Shown: positions 24,839 through 34,749, counted from the stretch's first letter. The stretch is DNA of 64,000 nt from Streptomyces sp. Isolate_45 (GCF_024721315.2 NZ_JANFAK020000018.1:1-64000), one strand, 5' to 3'. The notes: generated by a model not told the origin, from the letters alone. Numbers and translations: made by a program.

Positions 24839-26552
24839 GCTGTCGCGCCAGGTGTACGCCGGACTCTTCGGGCCGACCGTCGGCGACCGGATCCGGCTCG
24901 CCGACACCGACCTCTTCGTGGAGATCGAACAGGACCTCGGCGGCGGCCCCGCCCGCTCCGGCGACGAGGCCGTCTTCGGCGGCGGCAAGGTCATCCGCGA
25001 GTCCATGGGCCAGGCCCGCACCACCCGGGCCGAGGGAGCCGCCGACACGGTGATCACGGGGGCGGTGATCCTGGACCACTGGGGCATCGTCAAGGCCGAC
25101 ATCGGCATCCGCGACGGCCGCATCAGCGCCCTCGGCAAGGCGGGCAACCCCGACACCATGGACGGCGTGGACCCGGCCCTGGTGATCGGCCCCGAAACCG
25201 AGATCATCGCGGGCAACGGGAAGATCGTCACCGCCGGCGCCATCGACGCGCACGTGCACTTCATCTCCCCGACCGTCATCGACGAGGCCCTCGCCTCCGG
25301 GATCACCACCCTCGTCGGCGGCGGCACCGGCCCCGCCGAGGGCTCCAAGGCCACCACCGTCACCCCCGGCCCCTGGCACCTCGCCCGGATGTTCGCCGCG
25401 CTGGAGGGCTACCCCGTCAACATCGGGCTGCTCGGCAAGGGCAACACCATGTCCCGCGAGGGCATGTACTCCCAACTGCGCGGCGGAGCACTCGGTTTCA
25501 AGATCCACGAGGACTGGGGGTCCACCCCCGCCGTCATCGACGCCTGCCTGTCCGTCTGCGAGGAGACCGGCGCCCAGGTCGCGATCCACACGGACACCCT
25601 CAACGAAGCCGGATTCGTCGCCGACACCCTCGCCGCCATCGCCGGGCGGTCCATCCACTCGTACCACACCGAAGGCGCGGGCGGCGGGCACGCCCCCGAC
25701 ATCATCACCGTCGTCTCCGAGCCGAACATCCTGCCCAGCTCCACCAACCCGACCCGCCCGCACACGGTCAACACCGTCGAGGAACACCTCGACATGCTGA
25801 TGGTCTGCCACCACCTCAACCCGGCCGTGCCCGAGGACCTCGCCTTCGCCGAATCGCGGATCAGACCCTCGACCATCGCCGCCGAGGACGTCCTGCACGA
25901 CCTCGGCGCCATCTCCATCATCTCCTCCGACTCCCAGGCCATGGGACGGGTCGGCGAAGTGGTCATGCGCACCTGGCAGACCGCGCACGTGATGAAGAAG
26001 CGCCGCGGCTTCCTGCCCGGAGACGGCCCCGCGGACAACCACCGGGCCCGCCGCTACGTCGCCAAGTACACGATCAACCCGGCCGTCGCCCAGGGGCTCG
26101 CCCGCGACGTCGGCTCGGTCGAACCCGGCAAGCTCGCCGACCTCGTGCTGTGGGACCCCGCCTTCTTCGGCGTGAAGCCCGATGTCGTCATCAAGGGCGG
26201 CCAGATCGCACACGCCCAGATGGGCGACGCGAACGCCTCCATCCCCACCCCCCAGCCCGTGCTGCCCCGGCCCATGTTCGGCGGTCGGGGGCGGGCGCCC
26301 GCGCTGAACTCCCTCAACTTCACCTCGCAGGCCGCCCTCGACGACGGGCTCCCCGAACGACTCGGCCTCGTCAAGGAGTTCGTGGCGATCGAGAGCACCC
26401 GCAAGGTCGGCAAGGCGGACATGCGCAACAACGACGCCATGCCGAGGGTGGAGGTCGACGCCGACACCTTCACCGTCTCCATCGACGGCGAGGTCGTGGA
26501 ACCCGCTCCCGCCCGGGAACTTCCCATGGCCCAGCGTTACTTCCTCTTCTGA
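24831..26552 (+). CDS. ureC: Urease subunit alpha
   Basis: The 573-residue catalytic subunit hydrolysing urea to ammonia and carbamate at a two-nickel centre. Seen residues: metal-binding DAHVHF, the carbamylated lysine in [19 protein letters not shown] and [12 protein letters not shown] with nickel-binding histidines, the mobile flap MVCHHL with its cysteine, and [11 protein letters not shown] with the aspartate ligand. All are intact, so the enzyme should be active. The ATG at 24831 lies inside the end of ureB. The full family length and the downstream accessory genes complete the operon. Confidence 0.98.
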   Translation: MAELSRQVYAGLFGPTVGDRIRLADTDLFVEIEQDLGGGPARSGDEAVFGGGKVIRESMGQARTTRAEGAADTVITGAVILDHWGIVKADIGIRDGRISALGKAGNPDTMDGVDPALVIGPETEIIAGNGKIVTAGAIDAHVHFISPTVIDEALASGITTLVGGGTGPAEGSKATTVTPGPWHLARMFAALEGYPVNIGLLGKGNTMSREGMYSQLRGGALGFKIHEDWGSTPAVIDACLSVCEETGAQVAIHTDTLNEAGFVADTLAAIAGRSIHSYHTEGAGGGHAPDIITVVSEPNILPSSTNPTRPHTVNTVEEHLDMLMVCHHLNPAVPEDLAFAESRIRPSTIAAEDVLHDLGAISIISSDSQAMGRVGEVVMRTWQTAHVMKKRRGFLPGDGPADNHRARRYVAKYTINPAVAQGLARDVGSVEPGKLADLVLWDPAFFGVKPDVVIKGGQIAHAQMGDANASIPTPQPVLPRPMFGGRGRAPALNSLNFTSQAALDDGLPERLGLVKEFVAIESTRKVGKADMRNNDAMPRVEVDADTFTVSIDGEVVEPAPARELPMAQRYFLF

Positions 26553-26586
26553 TGGGGCACCACACCACGACGCGGGAGCTCCCGCG

Positions 26587-27261
26587 GTGAGCCTCGCCGC
26601 ACTGCTCGTCCTCGCCGACGGCCGCTTCCCCGCCGGAGGGCACGCGCACTCCGGCGGGGCGGAGGCGGCCTGCAAGGCCGGACGCGTCCACGACGCCACC
26701 ACCCTGGCCGCGTTCTGCCGGGGCCGGCTGCACACCGCCGGCCTCACCTCCGCCGGCCTCGCCGCCGCCGCGGCCCTCGGCCTGGACCCCGCCGCACTCG
26801 ACGAGGCCGCCGACGCGCGCACCCCCTCGCCCGCGTTGCGCACCGCCGCGCGGCGCCTGGGACGGCAATTGCTGCGGGCCGCCCGCGCCACCTGGCCGGA
26901 CCCGGCGCTGGACGCGCTTGCCGCCGCCTTCCCGCGCGGGGCGCACCAGCCGGTGGTGTTGGGCCTCGCCGCCCGGGCGGCCGGGCTCGGACCGCTGGAG
27001 GCCGCGCACGTGGCGGCGTACGAGAGCGTCAGCGGGCCCGCCACCGCCACGGTACGGCTGCTGGGACTGGACCCCTTCGAGGCGAGCGGGGTGCTGGCCC
27101 GGCTGGCCCCCGAGCTGGACGCCGTGGCCGCGCGGGCGGCCGAGGCCGCCCTACTGGCCCGCTCCCGGGGCCCGAGCGCACTGCCCGCGGCCTCCTCGAT
27201 CCTGCTGGACATCGCCGCCGAGGCCCATGCCGCCTGGCCCGTACGCCTCTTCGCTTCCTGA
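26587..27261 (+). CDS. ureF: Urease accessory protein UreF
   Basis: A 224-residue all-helical accessory protein that acts with UreD and UreG in nickel delivery and proofreading of UreG GTPase activity. The start [22 protein letters not shown] is diagnostic (FPxGxxxHSxG), and the C-terminus [14 protein letters not shown] fits. It is alanine-rich, as expected in this genome. The GTG start lies 34 bp after ureC and the next gene is 22 bp away. Confidence 0.93.
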   Translation: MSLAALLVLADGRFPAGGHAHSGGAEAACKAGRVHDATTLAAFCRGRLHTAGLTSAGLAAAAALGLDPAALDEAADARTPSPALRTAARRLGRQLLRAARATWPDPALDALAAAFPRGAHQPVVLGLAARAAGLGPLEAAHVAAYESVSGPATATVRLLGLDPFEASGVLARLAPELDAVAARAAEAALLARSRGPSALPAASSILLDIAAEAHAAWPVRLFAS

Positions 27262-27283
27262 CCACTCAGAAGGAGCCCCCCCC

Positions 27284-27979
27284 ATGCACCTCGACCACGA
27301 CGTGATCCCGACCCACCGGCACACCCACAGCGCCGCCCCGCTGCGGGCCGACGGCAGCAGGCGTGCCCTGCGGATCGGCCTCGGCGGGCCCGTCGGTTCC
27401 GGGAAGACCGCCACCGTCGCCGCCCTCTGCCGGAGCCTGCGCGCCGAACTGTCGATGGCCGTCGTCACCAACGACATCTACACGCGGGAGGACGCCGAGT
27501 TCCTGCTCCGCGAGGCGGTGCTGCCGCCCGAGCGGATCGCCGCCGTCGAGACCGGGGCCTGCCCGCACACCGCGATCCGCGACGACATCTCCGCCAACCT
27601 GGAGGCCGTCGAGGAACTGGAGGAGGCCTTCCTGCACAGCGGCCCCCTCGACCTGATCCTCGTCGAGTCCGGCGGGGACAACCTCACCGCCACCTTCTCC
27701 CGGGGCCTGGTCGACGCCCAGATCTTCGTCATCGACGTGGCCGGGGGCGACGACATCCCCCGCAAGGGCGGGCCCGGCGTCACCACCGCCGACCTGTTGG
27801 TCGTCAACAAGACCGACCTCGCACCGCACGTCGGCTCCGACCTCGGCCGGATGGCCCGCGACGCGGCCGAGCAGCGCGGTGAGTTGCCGGTCACCTTCCA
27901 GTCCCTGCGCGGCGCCGACGGCGTGGCCCCCGTGGCCGCCTGGGTGCGCGAGCGGATCGCGGCCTGGTCCGTACGGTGA
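27284..27979 (+). CDS. ureG: Urease accessory GTPase UreG
   Basis: A 231-residue SIMIBI-class GTPase that supplies nickel to urease using GTP. It has P-loop [11 protein letters not shown], the metal-binding CPH in [13 protein letters not shown], the [12 protein letters not shown] switch region and the specificity motif NKTD. The N-terminus is histidine-rich ([14 protein letters not shown]), a stretch that can bind nickel and may compensate for the absence of a ureE gene. AAGGAG sits 9 bases before the ATG. The end overlaps ureD by 4 bp. Confidence 0.97.
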   Translation: MHLDHDVIPTHRHTHSAAPLRADGSRRALRIGLGGPVGSGKTATVAALCRSLRAELSMAVVTNDIYTREDAEFLLREAVLPPERIAAVETGACPHTAIRDDISANLEAVEELEEAFLHSGPLDLILVESGGDNLTATFSRGLVDAQIFVIDVAGGDDIPRKGGPGVTTADLLVVNKTDLAPHVGSDLGRMARDAAEQRGELPVTFQSLRGADGVAPVAAWVRERIAAWSVR

Positions 27980-28785
27980 CCCCCGCACCCGCCGTCCCGC
28001 CGTCCCCGGCGCCCCCCACCGCCCCACCCGCGGCCGGCATGTCGGCCACCGCCCGGATCGAGGCCGTCGCCGACGGGAGGGGCGGCACAGCCCTGCCGCT
28101 CCTGGCGGGGGAGGGACCGCTCGCCCTGCGCCGCATCCGGGGCGCCGCGGGCGAGGCGGAGGTGATGCTGGTCGGTGCGATGAGCGCCCCCCTCGGCGGC
28201 GACCACCTCACGGTCGAGGCGGCGGCGGGACCCGGCGCGCGCCTCGCCGTACGTTCGGCGGCCGCCACCCTGGCCCTGCCGGGCCGGGGTGGCGAACCGG
28301 CGCGGTACGACGTACGGCTGACCCTCGCCGGGGACGCGGCCGTGCGCTGGCTCCCGGAGCAGTTGGTCTCCGTGCGCGGCAGCGACCTGCGCGTGCGCAC
28401 CCGGGTCGAACTGGCGTCGGCCGCCCGGCTGGTGCTGCGGGAGGAGCAGGTGCTGGGCCGGAGCGGCGAGGGCCCCGGCCTGCTGCGCAGCCGGCTCACC
28501 GTCACCCGGGACCGCCGCACCCTGCTCGACCAGGACACCGCCTGCGGCCCCGGCGCGCCGGGCGGCTGGGACGGACCGGCGGGACTCGCCGGACACCGGG
28601 CGCTCGGCCAGCTCCTGGTCGTGGACCCGGCGTTCGCCGCGGCTCCGCCGGCCGCCGCGGTCCTGGGGGAGTTCGCGGCGGCCACCCCGCTGGCCGGCCC
28701 GGCCGTACTGGTGACGGCCCTGGCCCCCGACGCGCTGCGGCTGCGCGAGCTCCTGGACGCGGCCTGCCGTACGTACGGTTGGTGA
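27976..28785 (+). CDS. ureD: Urease accessory protein UreD/UreH
   Basis: A 269-residue accessory protein that binds apo-urease and, with UreF, forms the tunnel that delivers nickel. It is the most variable urease gene; here the family core is visible in [35 protein letters not shown] and [20 protein letters not shown] proline/alanine-rich N-terminal stretch of 20 residues precedes [10 protein letters not shown], which is an alternative start. The GTGA overlap with ureG favours the first GTG. Last gene of the operon. Confidence 0.9.
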   Translation: MTPAPAVPPSPAPPTAPPAAGMSATARIEAVADGRGGTALPLLAGEGPLALRRIRGAAGEAEVMLVGAMSAPLGGDHLTVEAAAGPGARLAVRSAAATLALPGRGGEPARYDVRLTLAGDAAVRWLPEQLVSVRGSDLRVRTRVELASAARLVLREEQVLGRSGEGPGLLRSRLTVTRDRRTLLDQDTACGPGAPGGWDGPAGLAGHRALGQLLVVDPAFAAAPPAAAVLGEFAAATPLAGPAVLVTALAPDALRLRELLDAACRTYGW

Positions 28786-28909
28786 CGGTAGGTCAAAATC
28801 GACGGTCGACGACACCCGACACCGGTCAGCGGTACAGGCCTCTCCGGTTATCGGGTTGGCAAAGAACGGGCCCGGGCCCTGTCGCCGGGTACGAGCCAGG
28901 CACCAGGAT

Positions 28910-28972
28910 CCCCTTGCACCCCGAGATCCAGGCAGACCGACCGGCCGCCCATGGCGGCACCTACGCAAGGGG
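28910..28972 (+). promoter_or_regulatory. Leader hairpin that could hide the ribosome site of the S33 peptidase
   Basis: CCCCTTGC (28910-28917) is exactly complementary to GCAAGGGG (28965-28972), the segment containing the only Shine-Dalgarno sequence for the next gene (AAGGGGA before the GTG at 28982). Pairing would sequester the ribosome site, with a 47-base GC-rich insert between the arms. I do not recognise a known riboswitch class in the 196-bp leader. Confidence 0.4.
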
Positions 28973-28981
28973 AACCACCAC

Positions 28982-30646
28982 GTGATACGTACCGCGGCGC
29001 TGGGGAGCGCCGCCACTCTCGTCACCGGCGCACTGGCCGCAGGCCTGTTGCTCGCGACACCCGCCACGGCGGCTCCGGCCGACCGTGACAACGGATCCGC
29101 CGAGGCGGTCGGGGTACGGATCGCCGCCGCGCGCGCCGCGCGGACCGGCATCGACTGGAAGGACTGTCCGGCCGACTGGGGCTTCGAGAAGCCGATCCAG
29201 TGCGGCTGGGTCAAGGTCCCGCTCGACTACACGAAGCCCTTCGGCAAGACCATCGACCTCGCCGTCGACCGCGCGGTCAGCACCGGGACCAAGGAGGAGC
29301 GCCAGGGCGCCCTCGTCTACAACCCCGGCGGCCCCGGCGGCTCCGGCATGCGCTTCCCGCGCCGGGTCACCACCAAGAGCCCGCTGTGGGTGAACACCTC
29401 GAAGGCCTACGACTTCGTCGGCTTCGACCCCCGCGGCGTGGGGCACTCCGCACCGATCTCCTGCGTCGACCCCCAGGAGTTCGTGAAGGCCCCCAAGGCC
29501 GACCCGGTCCCCTCCAACGAGGCCGACAAGCGCGCCCAGCGCAAGCTCGCCGCCGAGTACGCGGACGGCTGCAAGGAGCGCAGCGGCGAGATGCTGCCGC
29601 ACATGACCACCCCCAACACCGCGCGCGACCTGGACGTCATCCGGGCCGCCCTCGGCGAGCAGAAGCTGAACTTCCTCGGCGTCTCCTACGGCACCTACCT
29701 GGGCGGGGTCTACGCGACCCTGTTCCCGACCCACGTGCGCCGCATGATCGTCGACAGCGTGGTCGACCCCGACCAGGACAACATCTGGTACGAGGCCAAC
29801 CTCGGTCAGGACGTCGCCTTCCAGATGCGCTGGAACGACTGGCAGGACTGGGTCGCGAAGAACGACAGCGTCTTCCACATCGGCGACACCCGCGCAAAGG
29901 TCGAGGCCAAGTACCAGGAGCTGCGCGCCACCGCCAAGGCCAACCCCATCGGCGGGGTCGTCGGCCCGGCCGAGCTGATCGGCTTCTTCCAGGGCGCCCC
30001 CTACTACGACTCCTCCTGGGTGCCCGTCGCCCAGACCTGGAGCGCGTACCTCGCGGGTGACACCCAGGCGTTGGTCGACGCGATCGCCCCGGACATGTCC
30101 GACACGGTGGGCAACGCGGCGTCGGAGAACGGCAACGCCGTCTACACCGCCGTCGAGTGCGCCGACGCCAAGTGGCCCACCAGCTGGGCCAAGTGGGACC
30201 GCGACAACACCAAGCTGCACCAGAAGTACCCGTTCCTGACCTGGTCCAACGCGTGGATGAACCTGCCCTGCGCGACCTGGAAGTCCAAGCAGAGCACCCC
30301 GATCGAGGTCGGTGCCAAGCGCGGCCTGCCGCCGGTGCTGATCGTCCAGTCCGAGCGGGACGCGGCCACCCCGTACAAGGGCGCCGTCTCGCTGCACAAG
30401 CGGCTGGCGGGCTCGCGCCTGATCACCGAGAAGAACGCCGGTTCGCACGGCGTCACCAGCCTGGTGAACCCCTGCGTCAACACGCGGGTCGACACCTACC
30501 TGCTGACCGGCAAGGTCGACGCCAAGGACGTGACGTGCGCGCCGCACGCCACGCCGGTGCCGCCGGCCCCGGCCGCCGCGAAGTCGGCCGACCGGACGAC
30601 CGGCTCCGACCTGCCGGCGCGCGAGGAGCTCCCGGCCGTCCGTTGA
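28982..30646 (+). CDS. Secreted alpha/beta hydrolase, S33 tripeptidyl aminopeptidase type
   Basis: A 554-residue exported peptidase. The N-terminal signal peptide (RTAALGSAATLVTGALAAGL then LLATPATAAPA) has a cleavage site after about residue 30. The catalytic domain shows VYNPGGPGGSGM (oxyanion), the nucleophile in FLGVSYGTYLGG and an aspartate in VQSERDAATP; histidine in AGSHGVTSLVNPC completes the triad. The C-terminal part is the TAP-like domain. Related Streptomyces enzymes (Tap, SlpD, SlpE) cleave tripeptides from protein N-termini or act on the cell surface. The GTG start is set by AAGGGGA and the signal peptide. It is monocistronic. Confidence 0.92.
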   Translation: MIRTAALGSAATLVTGALAAGLLLATPATAAPADRDNGSAEAVGVRIAAARAARTGIDWKDCPADWGFEKPIQCGWVKVPLDYTKPFGKTIDLAVDRAVSTGTKEERQGALVYNPGGPGGSGMRFPRRVTTKSPLWVNTSKAYDFVGFDPRGVGHSAPISCVDPQEFVKAPKADPVPSNEADKRAQRKLAAEYADGCKERSGEMLPHMTTPNTARDLDVIRAALGEQKLNFLGVSYGTYLGGVYATLFPTHVRRMIVDSVVDPDQDNIWYEANLGQDVAFQMRWNDWQDWVAKNDSVFHIGDTRAKVEAKYQELRATAKANPIGGVVGPAELIGFFQGAPYYDSSWVPVAQTWSAYLAGDTQALVDAIAPDMSDTVGNAASENGNAVYTAVECADAKWPTSWAKWDRDNTKLHQKYPFLTWSNAWMNLPCATWKSKQSTPIEVGAKRGLPPVLIVQSERDAATPYKGAVSLHKRLAGSRLITEKNAGSHGVTSLVNPCVNTRVDTYLLTGKVDAKDVTCAPHATPVPPAPAAAKSADRTTGSDLPAREELPAVR

Positions 30647-30683
30647 GACCCCGGAAGCACTGACGTGAGGTGAGGGAGAAGGC

Positions 30684-31391
30684 TCAGCGCCCCGGGCGCC
30701 GGGCCTTCTTCCGCTTCTCCTCCTCGGCCTTGACCTCGGCCGCGTACCGGTCGACGTACTCCTGGCCGGAGAGCCCGAGGATCGCGTACATGATCTCGTC
30801 GGTGACGGCGCGCAGGACCGCCCGCTCGCCCTCCATCCCGGCGTACCGGGAGAAGTCCAGCGGGGCGCCGAAGCGGATCGTGACCCGCCGGACCTTCGGA
30901 AGCCTTTGGCCGGGAGGCTGGATCTCGAAGGTGCCCACCATCGCGCAGGGCACCACCGGCACCCCGGCGCCGAGCGCCATCGCCGCCACCCCGACCTTGC
31001 CCTTGTACAGCCGTCCGTCGTGGGAGCGCGTGCCCTCGGGGTAGATGCCGAGCAGCTCGCCCTTGTTCAGGACCCCGAGCCCCTCGCGCAGCGCGGCCTT
31101 GCCGGCGTCCTTGCCGGAGCGGTCCACGGGGATCTGCCCGGCGCTGCGGAAGAAGGCGGCGGTCAGCCGGCCCTTGACCCCCGGCCCGGTGAAGTACTCG
31201 GCCTTCGCCAGGAAGGTGATCCTCCGCTTGAGGATCGCGGGCATGAGGAAATGGTCCGAGAAGGAGAGGTGGTTGCCCGCGACGATCGCGGCGCCCTCCG
31301 GGGGGATGTTCTCCAGTCCTTCGATCCGCGGCCGGAACAGCAGCCGCAGCAGCGGGCCGAGCAGGACGTGCTTGAGCAAGTGGTAGAACAC
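30684..31391 (-). CDS. 1-acyl-sn-glycerol-3-phosphate acyltransferase family protein
   Basis: A 235-residue PlsC-type acyltransferase that probably acylates lysophosphatidic acid at the membrane. The HX4D motif is in GNHLSFSDHF near residue 41, the phosphate-binding block is IYPEGTRSHDG, and block IV lies in GVPVVPCAMVG. The C-terminus is lysine-rich (EEEKRKKARRPGR). The GTG start (VFYHLLKHV) follows GGGAG. Streptomyces have several paralogues, so the in vivo acceptor is uncertain. Confidence 0.9.
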   Translation of the reverse strand: MFYHLLKHVLLGPLLRLLFRPRIEGLENIPPEGAAIVAGNHLSFSDHFLMPAILKRRITFLAKAEYFTGPGVKGRLTAAFFRSAGQIPVDRSGKDAGKAALREGLGVLNKGELLGIYPEGTRSHDGRLYKGKVGVAAMALGAGVPVVPCAMVGTFEIQPPGQRLPKVRRVTIRFGAPLDFSRYAGMEGERAVLRAVTDEIMYAILGLSGQEYVDRYAAEVKAEEEKRKKARRPGR

Positions 31392-31524
31392 CGGGCGGCT
31401 CCCGTCGATGCCTCAAGGTCACGACCATCCTACGGACAGTCAGGCACGGAGCAGGAGGGGTGGGCGCGGCCCGAGGCGCGACGGGGCACGGACCCGCGCC
31501 GGGCGGCACCCGCCGGGCGGGCCG

Positions 31525-31683
31525 TCAGACGTTGCGGGAGGCGGCCAGTCCGAGGGTCAACAGCCCCAGCACGATCCAGCCGAACCACAGCCAGCCGTTG
31601 CTGCCGAGGACCACGGAGTATGCCGAGACGGCCACCAGGGCGGCGAAGGTCGTGACGGCCATCGCCTTAACGGATCCGGTCAT
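31525..31683 (-). CDS. Small membrane protein, 52 aa
   Basis: A 52-residue protein with two hydrophobic helices (MAVTTFAALVAVSAYSVVL and WLWFGWIVLGLLTLGLAA) joined by GSNG and ending ASRNV. No family name is known to me, but composition and codon use are coding-like. It lies 32 bp downstream of the CtaG-like cytochrome oxidase assembly gene in the same direction, so it may be co-transcribed with it and act at the membrane near the oxidase. Confidence 0.65.
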   Translation of the reverse strand: MTGSVKAMAVTTFAALVAVSAYSVVLGSNGWLWFGWIVLGLLTLGLAASRNV

Positions 31684-31715
31684 GCCCCATGGTGGCGCGG
31701 GAGGGTGCCCCCGCG

Positions 31716-32672
31716 CTACTGGCCGCGCCCTTGGAGCGAGGCGAGATACGAGTTGTACGCCGCGAGCTCCTGGTCGCCGTCCCGGTCCGCGGCCCGGTCC
31801 GAGCGCTTCGCGGCCCGCTGCTCCGAGTGGTACCACTGGTAGACCAGCGCGATCAGGACCAGCACGGAGGGGATCTCGCTGAAGGCCCAGGCGATGCCGC
31901 CGCCCCACTGCTGGTCGAGCAGGGGGTCGATGCCGAGGGAGGCCGGGGGGCTCGCGTACGTCCCGATCATCGGCTCACTGGCCATCATCAGCGCGATGCC
32001 GAAGAAGGCGTGGAAGGGCATGCCCGCGAACAGTTCCAGCATCCGCATCACGTAGCCGGGACGGTGCGGGCCCGGGTCCACGCCCATGATCGGCCAGAAG
32101 AAGATCAGGCCGACCGCGAGGAAGTGGACCATCATCGCGATGTGCCCGGTCCGGCTCTCCATGAGGAAGTCGAAGAGCGGGGTGAAGTACAGCCCGTAGA
32201 GGCTGGCGATGAACATCGGAATGGTGAAGGCCGGGTGGGTGACGATCCGCATGTACCGGCTGTGCAGCAGCTTCAGCAGCAATTCGCGCGGGCCCTTGCG
32301 GCCGCGCCCGGCGGGCGGCAGCGCGCGCAGCGCCAGCGTGACCGGGGCGCCGAGCAGCAGCAGGATCGGGGTGATCATGCTGATCACCATGTGCTGGACC
32401 ATGTGCACGCTGAACATGACCATGCCGTAGTCGTTCAGCTTGGTGCACATCACCAGGATCACCGTCAGGACGCCGACGGTGAAGGCGATCGTCCGACCGA
32501 CCGGCCAGGCGTCGCCGCGCCGGCGCAGCCGCAGCACGCCCCACGCGTAGAGGGCCAGCCCGGCCAGCGACGCGAACAGGAAGAAGGCGTCGAAGGAGAA
32601 CTCCAGCCCGCGCCCGAGAGTGAACGGCGGCATGTCCATGTGCATGTCCATGCCGTGCCCGCTGTGATCCAT
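31716..32672 (-). CDS. Cytochrome c oxidase assembly protein, CtaG (caa3-type) family
   Basis: A 318-residue polytopic membrane protein with about seven to nine helices, matching CtaG_caa3 proteins thought to help copper insertion or assembly of cytochrome oxidase. The N-terminus is a histidine/methionine-rich segment (MDHSGHGMDMHMDMPP), plausible for copper binding. Later motifs are FSVHMVQHMVISMITPILLL, PMFIASLYGLYFTPLFDFL and MPFHAFFGIALMMA. The ATG at 32672 is preferred to an upstream GTG because AAGGGAG sits 7 bases before it. Confidence 0.85.
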   Translation of the reverse strand: MDHSGHGMDMHMDMPPFTLGRGLEFSFDAFFLFASLAGLALYAWGVLRLRRRGDAWPVGRTIAFTVGVLTVILVMCTKLNDYGMVMFSVHMVQHMVISMITPILLLLGAPVTLALRALPPAGRGRKGPRELLLKLLHSRYMRIVTHPAFTIPMFIASLYGLYFTPLFDFLMESRTGHIAMMVHFLAVGLIFFWPIMGVDPGPHRPGYVMRMLELFAGMPFHAFFGIALMMASEPMIGTYASPPASLGIDPLLDQQWGGGIAWAFSEIPSVLVLIALVYQWYHSEQRAAKRSDRAADRDGDQELAAYNSYLASLQGRGQ

Positions 32673-32763
32673 CTGTTCACTCCCTTGACCGTGGTGCTCC
32701 ACCACAGTAATGGGGCCCCCGGAAGCGAACGCGTCCGGGGGCGCCCTCAGAAGGGGGGAAACA

Positions 32764-33789
32764 TCACAGAACGGTCTGGGCCTCTTCGTACCGCTCGGCG
32801 GGCACCGTCTTGAGCGTCTCCACGGCCCCGGCGAGCGGAACCATCTCGATGTCGGTACCGCGCAGGGCGGTCATCATGCCGAACTCGCCGCGGTGCGCCG
32901 CCTCGACCGCGTGCCAGCCGAAGCGGGTCGCGAGGACCCGGTCGTACGCGGTGGGCGTGCCCCCGCGCTGGACGTGGCCCAGGATCACCGGACGGGCCTC
33001 CTTGCCGAGGCGCTCCTCCAGTTCGACGGCGAGCCGGTTGCCGATGCCGGCGAACCGCTCGTGACCGTAGATGTCGGTGCCGCCCTGCTCCAGGGCCATC
33101 GAGCCCTCGGCCGGCTTGGCGCCCTCGGCGACGACGACGATCGCGAACCGCTTGCCCGCCTCGAACCGCTCGCCGACGATCGCCGTCAGCTCATCGATGT
33201 CGAAGGGCCGCTCCGGCACGACGATGGCGTGCGCGCCGGCCGCCATGCCCGAGTGCAGCGCGATCCAGCCGGTGTGGCGGCCCATGACCTCGACGACCAT
33301 CACGCGCTGGTGCGATTCGGCGGTGGTCTTCAGTCGGTCCAGGGCCTCGGTGGCGACGCCCACGGCCGTGTCGAAGCCGAAGGTCACATCGGTCGAGGCG
33401 ATGTCGTTGTCGATCGTCTTCGGCACGCCGACGATCGGCAGCCCGCCCTGCGACAGCAGGTGGGCGGCCTTCAGGGTGCCCTCGCCGCCGATCGGGATGA
33501 TGGCGTCGAGACCGAGGTCCGTGACGTGTCCGCGGGCCCGCTCCACACCGTCGCGCAGGTGCGCGGGCTGGACGCGGGAGGAGCCGAGGATGGTGCCGCC
33601 GCGGGCCAGGATGCCGCTGACGGCGTCCAGGTCGAGCTTGCGGTAGTCGCACTCCAGCAGGCCGCGCCAGCCGTCGTGGAAGCCGATCACCTCGTCGCCG
33701 TGGTCGACTACGGCGCGGTGCACGACGGAACGGATGACGGCATTGAGGCCGGGGCAGTCGCCTCCGGAAGTGAGCACACCAATGCGCAT
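32764..33789 (-). CDS. pfkA: 6-phosphofructokinase
   Basis: A 341-residue group III phosphofructokinase of glycolysis (fructose 6-phosphate to the 1,6-bisphosphate). LTSGGDCPGLNAVIR is the nucleotide-binding start, PIGGEGTLKAAHLL the GGEGT motif, PKTIDNDIASTD the catalytic motif, and VMGRHTGWIA and PERPFDI bind substrate. Group III enzymes may use ATP or pyrophosphate; those of streptomycetes are generally ATP-dependent. The ATG at 33789 matches the family N-terminus, though no good Shine-Dalgarno sequence precedes it. Monocistronic. Confidence 0.96.
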   Translation of the reverse strand: MRIGVLTSGGDCPGLNAVIRSVVHRAVVDHGDEVIGFHDGWRGLLECDYRKLDLDAVSGILARGGTILGSSRVQPAHLRDGVERARGHVTDLGLDAIIPIGGEGTLKAAHLLSQGGLPIVGVPKTIDNDIASTDVTFGFDTAVGVATEALDRLKTTAESHQRVMVVEVMGRHTGWIALHSGMAAGAHAIVVPERPFDIDELTAIVGERFEAGKRFAIVVVAEGAKPAEGSMALEQGGTDIYGHERFAGIGNRLAVELEERLGKEARPVILGHVQRGGTPTAYDRVLATRFGWHAVEAAHRGEFGMMTALRGTDIEMVPLAGAVETLKTVPAERYEEAQTVL

Positions 33790-33855
33790 GGCAGGAGGAA
33801 CCTTTGCAACGTGGGCCGACGACCGGACCACGTCGTCCGGTTGGAACTAACCGTC

Positions 33856-33885
33856 ACCCTACAAGCGGATCCGCGATGGACTGAA
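33856..33885 (-). promoter_or_regulatory. Candidate pfkA promoter
   Basis: On the minus strand TTCAGT (33885-33880) and TAGGGT (33861-33856) are separated by 18 bp, about 70 bp upstream of the pfkA start. The match to a vegetative promoter is moderate. Confidence 0.3.
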
Positions 33886-33926
33886 CCATCCTCCACATGC
33901 TGGTCCGATCAATCGTACGAACGAAC

Positions 33927-33972
33927 GCACGCCGGGCCCGGATCCCCGCGGGGGGATCCGGGCCCGGCGTGC
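33927..33972 (-). terminator. Strong hairpin terminator after gatD
   Basis: A 21-bp perfectly paired stem (left arm begins GCACGCCGGGCCCGG, right arm ends CCGGGCCCGGCGTGC) with a 4-base loop lies 20 bp beyond the gatD stop. It separates the murT-gatD operon from pfkA, which is read in the same direction. Confidence 0.85.
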
Positions 33973-33991
33973 GGTACGGCGCGGCCGCGCG

Positions 33992-34720
33992 TTACGCGGG
34001 CTGCGTGGCGGCGGCGATGCGCTCGGCTCGCAGCGCGTCGTACCAGCGGTCGTCTATGGCCGGCAGCGCGTTCACGTCGAGGGCCAGCTTCAGCAGCAGG
34101 TCCGCGATGAGCGGGTTGCGGGCCATCACGGGGCCGTGCATGTACGTACCGAAGACGGTGTCGTTGTACGCGCCCTCGGTGCCGTCACCGGTGCCGTTGC
34201 CGCGGCCCATGCTCACCCGGGCGAACGGGCGGGCCGTCGGGCCGAGGTGGGTGACGCCCTGGTGGTTCTCGAAGCCCGTCAGCTGCGGCAGGCCCAGGCG
34301 CGGGTCGATGTCCCCGAGGACGTCACCCACGCACCGCTCGCCCTCGCCGCGCACGGTGACCACGTCCAGCAGGCCGAGGCCCTCCTGGCGCTGGCCGACG
34401 TCGTTGACGAACTCCTGGCCGAGGATCTGGTACCCGGCGCACACCGAGAAGACGATCGCCCCGTTCGAGACGGCCCGCTCCAGACCGCCGTCGCGCAGCA
34501 GGCGCTCCGCGGCCAGTCGCTGCGGCCGGTCCTCACCGCCGCCGATCAGGTAGATGTCGCCCGACGTGGGGATCGGCTGGTCGCTGCGCACGTCCACGCG
34601 CTGCACGTCCAGGCCGCGCTGGCGCGCCCGGCGCTCCACGACGAGGGCGTTGCCCTGGTCTCCGTACGTGCTGAGCAGGTCGGGGTAGACCCACACCAGA
34701 CGCAGGCTGTTGTCGCTCAT
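33992..34720 (-). CDS. gatD: Lipid II isoglutaminyl synthase, glutaminase subunit GatD
   Basis: A 242-residue class I glutamine amidotransferase (CobB/CobQ-like) that provides ammonia to MurT for amidation of D-glutamate in peptidoglycan stem peptides. The nucleophile cysteine lies in FSVCAGYQILGQEF near residue 94; the histidine is in GTYMHGPVMARNP near 190; YLIGGGEDRPQ is the conserved early loop. The ATG start fits the family. It follows murT by 29 bp, an arrangement conserved in Gram-positive bacteria. Lipid II amidation supports transpeptidation. Confidence 0.93.
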   Translation of the reverse strand: MSDNSLRLVWVYPDLLSTYGDQGNALVVERRARQRGLDVQRVDVRSDQPIPTSGDIYLIGGGEDRPQRLAAERLLRDGGLERAVSNGAIVFSVCAGYQILGQEFVNDVGQRQEGLGLLDVVTVRGEGERCVGDVLGDIDPRLGLPQLTGFENHQGVTHLGPTARPFARVSMGRGNGTGDGTEGAYNDTVFGTYMHGPVMARNPLIADLLLKLALDVNALPAIDDRWYDALRAERIAAATQPA

Positions 34721-34749
34721 GCTCTTGTCCTCTGCGTTTCTGACGGGGG

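Noticed and set aside
28786..28981. Cobalamin or c-di-AMP (ydaO) riboswitch
   Set aside because: The leader is structured, but I could not find the conserved core sequences of either class.
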